DNA from: Vulcanimicrobiota bacterium
Lineage (GTDB): Bacteria > Vulcanimicrobiota > Vulcanimicrobiia > Vulcanimicrobiales > Vulcanimicrobiaceae
Direction of reading: 5' to 3'
Assembly: GCA_019247395.1 (NCBI GenBank)
Contig: JAFAOZ010000029.1
Location: forward strand, 1 to 6,031
Length of the DNA stretch: 6,031 bases
Shown here: positions 5,672 to 6,031 of the stretch, piece by piece
Numbering within the stretch: position 1 is the first letter of the stretch
Layout: each line of letters opens with the position of its first letter
Position numbers and translations under genes: made by a program
The notes under the pieces: model-generated
What the model saw: the letters and a program-made list of their open reading frames with translations, nothing else
What the model was told of the DNA's origin: nothing
Database searches by the model: none

Positions 5672-6031
5672 ATGACCACCACCGAGACGCAAGCGCCATT
5701 GGGTTTCTTGCGCATCAACGACACCGCTCCGAATTTCAGCGCCGAGACCACCGACGGCCCGATCGACTTTCACGAGTGGATCGGCAACGGCTGGGCGGTC
5801 TTGTTCTCACACCCCAAAGACTTTACGCCGGTCTGTACCACCGAGCTGGGTTACCTCGCCGGACTCGCGAGTGAGTTCGCGCGACGGAACACGAAAATTA
5901 TTGGGCTGAGCGTGGACCCCGTCAGCGATCACGTGCGATGGGCGAGCGACATCGAAGAAACGCAGGGGCATAAGCTGAATTATCCGCTGATCGGCGATCC
6001 GGAACTAAAGATCGCGAGATTGTACGGCATG
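5672..6031 (+). CDS. 1-Cys (Prx6-type) peroxiredoxin, N-terminal part, cut by the window end
   Basis: The first 120 codons of a thiol peroxidase that reduces hydrogen peroxide and organic hydroperoxides in the cytoplasm. The thioredoxin-fold opening (APNFSAETTDG, 19-29) leads to the active-site block HPKDFTPVCTTE, with P48, T52 and the peroxidatic cysteine C55 in the family pattern PxxxTxxC. GLSVDPVSDH (78-87) is typical of the Prx6 subgroup, which normally works with a single cysteine and extends to about 210-220 residues with a C-terminal domain. The missing 3' part should therefore be about 90-100 codons. No resolving cysteine is seen in the available part. The gap from cysK is short (59 bp) and has no clear terminator, so co-transcription is possible. 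An own promoter is not evident. The start is secure because of the AGGAGG 5 bases upstream. Confidence 0.93.
   Translation, partial: MTTTETQAPLGFLRINDTAPNFSAETTDGPIDFHEWIGNGWAVLFSHPKDFTPVCTTELGYLAGLASEFARRNTKIIGLSVDPVSDHVRWASDIEETQGHKLNYPLIGDPELKIARLYGM

Overview
This 6-kb stretch looks like chromosomal DNA from a GC-rich bacterium. The genes are tightly packed and run in alternating pairs: two forward, two reverse, two forward. There is no mobile element, CRISPR array, tRNA or rRNA that I can support. The lipoprotein with repeated 'GN-x-x-P-(I/L)' blades resembles a protein type I associate with uncultured soil lineages such as Candidatus Eremiobacterota (WPS-2). That placement is recalled resemblance only and is tentative.

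Layout. Bases 1-329 hold no convincing gene, only small hairpins and a possible promoter. Bases 330-1235 (+) encode a membrane acyl-lipid/acyl-CoA desaturase with all three histidine boxes. Bases 1341-2522 (+) encode an RhlE-like DEAD-box RNA helicase with three oddities: an apparent ATT start codon, GEAD in place of DEAD, and SVT in place of SAT. Its leader carries a 9-bp inverted repeat that would cover the ribosome-binding region. The gene ends 36 bp from a convergent reverse-strand pair. That pair is an NAD(P)-binding epimerase/dehydratase-like protein (4477-3548) followed by a predicted secreted or lipid-anchored six-repeat beta-propeller protein (3551-2559). The two overlap by ATGA, which suggests translational coupling. 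Divergently from the pair, 4602-5612 (+) encodes a cysteine synthase. Bases 5672-6031 (+) hold the first 120 codons of a 1-Cys (Prx6-type) peroxiredoxin that runs off the window.

How the genes may work together. The desaturase and RNA helicase are two functions classically linked to cold adaptation (membrane fluidity and RNA unwinding). Cysteine synthase and peroxiredoxin are linked through thiol supply and peroxide removal. Both links are inferences from adjacency. No wholly new system is evident. The most unusual object is the helicase gene and its leader.
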